The position numbers and the translations under genes are program-made. From Centroberyx gerrardi (lineage: Eukaryota; Chordata; Actinopteri; Beryciformes; Berycidae): 64,000 nucleotides of DNA. The stretch covers positions 28,174,034-28,238,033 of the forward strand of contig NC_136015.1 of assembly GCF_048128805.1 (NCBI RefSeq), in the 5' to 3' direction. The notes below the pieces were generated by a model, which was not told where the DNA came from, did not search any database, and saw only the letters and a program-made list of their open reading frames with translations. Of this stretch, positions 58,747 through 64,000 are shown piece by piece. Position 1 is the first letter of the stretch. Each line of letters opens with the position of its first letter.

Positions 58747-58759
58747 TGCTGCTCAGTAT

Positions 58760-59445
58760 TGCTGCTGCTAATCAGACATCATTTCATCATCCCACCTCCA
58801 CCCAGCATCCACCTGTAGGCTCTGATTCTAGGTCTCCCCCGGGGGGGAAGTTCCCTATTGTCCCTATTGACAGGATCAGAGCCTAGACACCATACTAAAC
58901 TCTGTATATGTATTTACAGGGTTAGGGTTAGGGGCGCAAAAGTGGCGCACGCACTTTTCAGGCCGATTTTGTGCACACGCAATGTTTTATAAATGAGGCC
59001 CCAGGTGTGTGTCTTTGCTCAAGATTTTATTCCCACACTTGCAGAGATGAGCACCGGAATTTTCCTCCCGCATGGTGTGGGGTAGCTTTACAGCTGTCGC
59101 CATTTAGCTGGAATGCTAAATGATCAAGCTAGCTCAGGTGGTGCAAAGACGGCACGGTGGCCGCAACTTAGCGTACCATTAGCTAGCTTAGTAGTAGAAG
59201 CCAGTGAAGAGCTAGCTACTACCAGCGGAATAAAACCCTACGGCTTGGAGACAGACTAGAGTGCTACCGCTAATCTCTCTGAACACCTTAGCTATGGAGA
59301 AGGTAGGCAAAACGTGTAGGTAGTTCCAGGGAAACCAGCATTCGATGACGGAGTTGTCCGCTACAATCTGCGAACAGTTAAGCTAGTTTTGAGGAAGCAA
59401 CAGGCGAGAGATAATTCTTCTGAAGCAAGAAGAGGTGATTGAATG
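58760..59445. other. No gene recognised; small inverted repeats
   Basis: TAGGCTCTGATTCTAGGTCT (about 58818) faces GATCAGAGCCTAGACA (about 58873), a small hairpin. ATTTTGTGCACACGCAATGT then TTTATAAATGAGGCCCCAGG (58967-59005) looks like the end of a fish MITE. Confidence 0.4.
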
Positions 59446-59459
59446 ACGAGTGACGTGAG

Positions 59460-59605
59460 TGATACTGAACATACTGAAGATACTGCAGATACTGAATATA
59501 CTGAATATACTGAACATACTGAACATACTGAATATACTGAACATACTGAATATACTGAAGATACTGAACATACTGAACATACTGAATATACTGAAGATGC
59601 TGAAG
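59460..59605. repeat. 9-bp minisatellite (ACTGAACAT)
   Basis: About sixteen 9-bp units (ACTGAACAT, ACTGAATAT, ACTGAAGAT). Open in several frames, all low-complexity. Confidence 0.95.
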
Positions 59606-59751
59606 ATACGCATGGGGGCGTATCCCATAGTGAGACATCGAAACAAATTCTATGAAAGGGAACAGACTGTGATCCAGATTTGAACCTGTGACATTGAGAG
59701 TACATGGCAGCTGATATGACATCATCTATCTCTCTGTCTGCCAACTACCAG

Positions 59752-59755
<4 letters not shown>

Positions 59756-59782
<27 letters not shown>

Positions 59783-59788
59783 AGTGAG

Positions 59789-59829
<41 letters not shown>
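59756..59829. repeat. (TG)n followed by (GA)n
   Basis: Compound microsatellite: about 13 TG repeats, a short spacer, then about 14 GA repeats. Confidence 0.95.
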
Positions 59830-59830
<1 letters not shown>

Positions 59831-59892
59831 AGAGAGCCAGAGGTGAGTCAGCCATGTGTGGGTGGGAGCTCAACTCTGCTGTGCTCTACTTG

Positions 59893-59894
<2 letters not shown>

Positions 59895-59936
<42 letters not shown>
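59895..59936. repeat. (TG)n microsatellite
   Basis: About 20 TG dinucleotides. Confidence 0.95.
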
Positions 59937-59937
<1 letters not shown>

Positions 59938-59939
59938 CA

Positions 59940-60800
59940 GACATGCACAGGCGCAGTGCTGGGATTTCGATCTGATCTATCTGTTCAAAGAGCAGACAGA
60001 AAGAGACAGATAACAGCAACAGTAATAACAAAAATAGCGTTCAGCTCAGATTTACAGAGAGAATTTCAGCTGATTCTTCATTTTGGAAAAGTTCACATCT
60101 CCAACAACATTTGGTGCCTCCTGCAGGTGAGATGAGCTGAGGTGCTGCCTGACCATTCATCCTGATGGTGCTGCACTGCAGCATAACCAGTTTGGTCTGA
60201 CAGACTTTGGGTCCGTCCCAAAACGGTATGTGAAGTTATCAGGTGTTGAAGAGTTATGCCTCACTTACTGTCTGTTTGTGTTCACCATCTGAGGACAGAA
60301 TGATTCTAGGTCTTCTGGTTTAGAGGTTGTAAAGTTGCATGTTATAGCTCCACCTTGATCTGGTTAATGTTTTTGCTTCAGTGGTGGGCTACTAACCACA
60401 TAACAGACATTATAACAGACTGTAGTGTGTGGATGGAGGTAGTCACATATAACAGACTATAGTGTGTGAATGGAGGCAGTCACACACTATAACAGACACA
60501 TTATAACAAACTATAGTGTGTGGATAGTTGCAGCCACACACTATAAGACTCAACCAGCACACTGCTGAAGGTAAAGACTGTTGGGAGCAGAGCTGTGATG
60601 TTTTGACACCAACAGGAAAACAAAACATCTGACTGACAGCTTCTAACCAACTTCCTACTGAAGGTTAAAACCAGACTGATGTCTTATAGACTTTATACTA
60701 CATAATCTGGTTTGTTTTTAAAGTTTAAAGTGATTGTTAATCTGATTCCACAGTATTACAGGAGGAAGCAGCTCAGATCAGACTGAACAGAGCAGAATAA
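59940..60800. other. MC5R upstream region
   Basis: No coding exon seen. CACATATAACAGACTATAGT and CACACTATAACAGACACATT units at 60400-60545 form a loose repeat. Promoter or 5' UTR exons of MC5R may be here; TTTGTTTTCAGGCAGC at 60907-60922 looks like an acceptor for a 5' UTR exon. Confidence 0.4.
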
Positions 60801-60806
60801 TCACAT

Positions 60807-60866
<60 letters not shown>

Positions 60867-60881
60867 TCTCTCTCTCTCTCT
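60807..60881. repeat. (CT)n microsatellite
   Basis: About 36 CT dinucleotides with a few interruptions, 110 bp before the MC5R start codon. Confidence 0.93.
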
Positions 60882-60991
60882 GATCTGACTAACTGTAGGT
60901 GTGCTTGTTTTGTTTTCAGGCAGCTGAAAAACCCTGAGATGCATTTGAATTAAACTCTGGAGTGAACAGGAGGAGTCAATCCATTTTAAAG

Positions 60992-61150
60992 ATGAACTCA
61001 TCAGAGGTCTTCACCCTAAGCCCCACCCACTGGGGATTCTTCACCAATAGCAGCACCATGTTGGACTATGGTTACCTTGGCAACGCTACAGAGGCCCCAT
61101 CCTCCCCATCCAAACCCAAAGCCTGTGAGCAACTCAACATTGCTACTGAG
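60992..61150 (+). CDS. mc5r: MC5R coding exon 1
   Basis: Fifty-three codons from ATG (A at -3) to NIATE; extracellular N-terminus. Donor GTACAG at 61151, phase 0. In intronless relatives NIATE runs straight into VFLxLG. Confidence 0.9.
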
Positions 61151-62629
61151 GTACAGCTAGATTCAACTCTAACATTCAAATAAAAATATGTATTTTGAAA
61201 GATTATTTTAGGGGTTTTTGCCTTTATTGGACAGATCAAAGTAGAAATGGACAATAAAGAGCGTGGCGTCCCTCCTGTCCAGTGTGTGTTGGTTGTAATC
61301 GGGTCGTTTAAAGTCTGTGTTTGTCTGGTTCCTTGTTGTGTTGGTTCATGTGTTCTGCCTTCTGCCAGCTGATCGGCCATAATTGCCACATTTAATACAA
61401 CTTCATCCTCCAATTATGTTACTTGATTTGTGTTTAGTTGGTTTTCCATCATCTGAAGCTCATAGCATCAGAACATCCGGAGTCTCACAATAACAAACTA
61501 CTTCATAGTATAATGCTGTCATTAGGAATTATATAGGAACTAATGTTTGTGCTACAGTGATCTGCAACAGTACTTTGTTTACATGTTCAGCTGTAAGGGG
61601 GGGGGGGGGGGGGCAGAAACACATTTGCGACAGCGTCTTTTTTGGTTCTACCAGTAGGAGTCGCCAAAGTCAACAATTTTCAAATCCTACACATTGAGGC
61701 TTTAAACTCAATCATTTCCATATTTCCATTCATGGAAAGGAAGGATAAATGGGGGATCTTGTCATAGTTTTTAGATCACGTTATTGATTTACCTTTAAAT
61801 TGAAATTTTCACCACAGTATGTTGTCATATCCCACGATGCCCAAAATGAAGATGATTTTTCCATTTTGATTTTAGGTCTTTTCGGCCCCAAATTCAGACC
61901 TGGATGATTTTAAAAAAATGTTTAGTTAGTTTTTTCATTTACATAACATTTTTGAGTTTTTCATTTCAATATTAGCTCATTGAGCCATGTTAAGCCCTTT
62001 TTTTCACTTTATTAATCTAATCTAATTGATGAATTTTCATTTTCTTTTGACCATTGCTAGTTCTTATGGTGCCGTACACCTGGGATGAAAGTCAAAGTCT
62101 ATCAAAGTGAAAAGTATAATCATATAAAGTAGTAAATTCATATAAAGTGAAATACATTTTTTTTTACTTTAAACACATTTAGAAATTCAGAATACAAAGA
62201 GGAAAGTGCCAGTAAACTATTCACAAATCTGAAATAAATCAAACATATTCAGTCTTGATGGCTTTTTTTATTCTGTATCTTAAATTATTATTCTGTATCT
62301 TAAATTAAAATGTATTAATTTCATTAATAAAACGGGAAATAAAGTGACGTCGTCCATCTTAGGTGTTCCTGATCCTGGGAATCATTTCTCTGCTGGAGAA
62401 CATCCTGGTCATCAGCGCCATCGTCAAGAACAAGAACCTGCACTCGCCCATGTACCTCTTCATCTGCAGGTACACATCATCATCATCATCACCATCATCA
62501 CCATCATCATTGAATCATTAAATCATCATAACCATTATTACTGTCATCATCATTACCAGCATCATAATCACAAACATCATCATCATCATCACTATCATCA
62601 TCATAATCATTACATCATAATTATCATCA

Positions 62630-62661
<32 letters not shown>

Positions 62662-63795
62662 CCACCATACTGTTTCCTACAGTATGATGTCACTCCATCC
62701 CAGCTGGAAACTGACCTGCTGGTCTGTGGTCCGCTTGCAGCCAGGCGGAGCCTGGCATGATGTAATCCCATCCAGATTAAGGACAAATCTAATGGGACTA
62801 AAGCATCATGGTGGATCTTCTCCAGATGATTCCTGTTAAATTCTTCTTCTCCTCTGCCCATGTGCCTTTCAGCCTGGCAGTAGCCGACATGCTGGTGAGT
62901 GTGTCCAACGCCTGGGAGACCGTCATCATTTACCTGCTGAACAACCGCCGGCTGGTGGTGGACGACCGCTTCGTCCGACAGGTGGACAACGTCTTTGACT
63001 CTATGATCTGCATCTCTGTGGTGGCGTCCATGTGCAGCCTGCTGGCCATCGCTGTGGACAGGTAGACACACCCAACCCTAACCCTAAACCCTAATCCTGG
63101 GGGGGTCAACTGGTGCTGAATCGATTCACTACCGACTGAGAGCCTAAAAGTGAAGGAATGAAGGATTTAATTATTTCTTTCATTAACTTGCTCACTGCTG
63201 ATGAAACACTTTCTGTCTGGTGTTTGTTGTGTCCAGGTACGTGACGATCTTCTACGCTCTGCGGTACCACAACATCATGACGCTGCGGCGGGCGGGTGTC
63301 ATCATCGCCGGGATCTGGACCTTCTGCATCAGCTGTGGCATCGTCTTCATCGTCTACTCCGACGCCACTCCTGTCATCGTCTGCCTGGTGTCCATGTTCT
63401 TCGCCATGCTCCTCCTCATGGCCTCGCTCTACAGCCACATGTTCATGCTCGCTCGCTCCCATGTCAAGCGTATCGCCGCCCTGCCGGGCTACAACACCGT
63501 CCACCAGAGGGCCAGCATGAAGGGCGCCGTCACCCTCACCATACTCCTGGGAATCTTCATCGTGTGCTGGGCGCCCTTCTTCCTGCATCTTATCCTGATG
63601 ATCTCATGTCCCAGGAACCTCTACTGCATCTGCTTCATGTCGCACTTCAACATGTATCTCATCCTCATCATGTGTAACTCCGTGGTCGACCCTCTGATCT
63701 ACGCTTTCCGCAGCCAGGAGATGAGGAAGACCTTTAAGGAGATCATCTGCTGTTACAGCCTGAGGAACATTTTTGGTCTGACCAGGAGCAGCTGA
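60992..63795 (+). CDS. mc5r: MC5R, melanocortin 5 receptor (4 coding exons)
   Basis: A Gs-coupled class A receptor at the cell surface for alpha-MSH/ACTH. Exons: 60992-61150, 62363-62469, 62873-63061, 63237-63795; 1014 bp, 337 residues, all joints GT-AG and in phase. N-terminus [15 protein letters not shown] with three N-glycosylation sites; [11 protein letters not shown]1 [35 protein letters not shown]2 [20 protein letters not shown]3 [20 protein letters not shown] ending in the DRY motif; [12 protein letters not shown] loop; TM6 [39 protein letters not shown]-terminus FKEIICCYS (palmitoylation-type CC). Loop 3 and the [11 protein letters not shown] tail fit MC5R rather than MC2R. Most vertebrate melanocortin receptors are intronless; coding introns are known in pufferfish MC2R/MC5R. 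RNMT-MC5R neighbourhood is conserved with mammals. Confidence 0.95.
61151..62362. other. MC5R intron 1
   Basis: 1.2 kb, AT-rich, with a poly-G run at 61596-61612. No other gene recognised. Acceptor CATCTTAG. Confidence 0.7.
62363..62469 (+). CDS. mc5r: MC5R coding exon 2 (TM1 to TM2 start)
   Basis: [35 protein letters not shown] and two bases of Ser. Donor GTACAC at 62470. Confidence 0.93.
62476..62660. repeat. (ATC)n-rich repeat in MC5R intron 2
   Basis: Imperfect ATC/ACC triplets, with about eleven perfect ATC units at the right end. Confidence 0.93.
62873..63061 (+). CDS. mc5r: MC5R coding exon 3 (TM2 to DRY)
   Basis: (S)[62 protein letters not shown] plus AG of Arg. Donor GTAGAC at 63062, inside the DRY arginine. 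Confidence 0.93.
63237..63795 (+). CDS. mc5r: MC5R coding exon 4 (DRY to stop)
   Basis: Begins with the last G of the DRY arginine then [20 protein letters not shown] and runs through TM4-TM7 to NIFGLTRSS and TGA. Acceptor GTGTCCAG ends at 63236. Confidence 0.95.
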
Positions 63796-64000
63796 AGACA
63801 ACACACCTCCCTTCCACTCTTCTCTCTCTTTGACTTGAAGTGAGAGATCACAGACCATGGAGTGGCGATGCTGCAATAGTGGCAGACCCAACACACACGC
63901 AATACATTTCAGCTGTAATATATAGATTTGGTCCTATTTGTAGTTTTAAATGATCTAATAGTTCAAAATCAGACAGTAGACCATAATTCATTTATTCAAT
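63796..64000 (+). other. MC5R 3' flank
   Basis: Start of the 3' UTR. No AATAAA is visible before the window ends. Confidence 0.5.

Noticed and set aside
62610..63071. 153-codon minus-strand frame opposite MC5R
   Set aside because: Shadow of the MC5R exon and the ATC repeat, with no recognisable protein.

Overview
The window is nuclear DNA from a teleost fish, probably a percomorph-grade species. The genes have introns and GT-AG splice sites, the order FAM210A - RNMT - MC5R is the vertebrate order (human chromosome 18p11), and the transposons (L2-clade LINEs, hAT, Tc1, short palindromic MITEs, a Helitron-like element) are typical of fish. The melanocortin receptor carries introns inside its coding region, which I recall being described for pufferfish MC2R/MC5R. 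It is not bacterial, and there are no operons or CRISPR arrays.

Layout. (1) 1.9-3.6 kb, minus strand: the last three recognisable coding exons of FAM210A, a mitochondrial-membrane protein; its N-terminal exon is not securely found. (2) 3.8-12 kb: L2-type LINE fragments and very large tandem arrays, including a 248-bp higher-order repeat. (3) Around 13.27-13.32 kb: a likely divergent promoter for FAM210A (minus) and RNMT (plus), with ETS-like and NRF1-like sites and a good splice donor just downstream. (4) 16.17-29.27 kb, plus strand: a complete ten-coding-exon RNMT gene (mRNA cap guanine-N7 methyltransferase), open for 391 residues. Its introns hold three hAT copies with 8-bp target duplications, a nested MITE, an antisense solo LTR and many tandem repeats. 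(5) 30-44 kb: gene-free, dominated by minisatellites, among them a 2.9-kb pure-pyrimidine array. (6) 44.7-51.7 kb: decayed L2 elements with a nested Tc1 and a Helitron-like insertion. (7) About 52.6-58.7 kb: an L2 LINE with both reading frames open. (8) 60.99-63.80 kb: MC5R in four coding exons. MC2R, its usual neighbour, would be expected past the right edge.

The most unusual feature is in RNMT. At four successive coding exons the exon edge with its splice site has been tandemly copied into the adjacent intron: the exon 2 donor, the exon 3 acceptor, both edges of exon 4, and the exon 5 donor. Three extra 57-bp copies of the exon 5 end each keep an acceptor-like AG, a GTAAG donor, the right phase and no stop codon. 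Use of the copied exon 2 donor would add 35 residues in frame. Other signals worth checking are a roughly 28-copy 20-bp array in RNMT intron 1 that repeats a CTCF-like core and runs into a 475-bp palindrome, AGGTCA direct-repeat arrays in FAM210A introns, and an L2 whose two ORFs share one frame and are separated by a single UGA.

All calls come from reading the sequence and from remembered family features. No database search, alignment or folding was run. Exon edges fixed by splice sites plus protein continuity are firm; repeat and transposon edges are approximate unless a target duplication is given.
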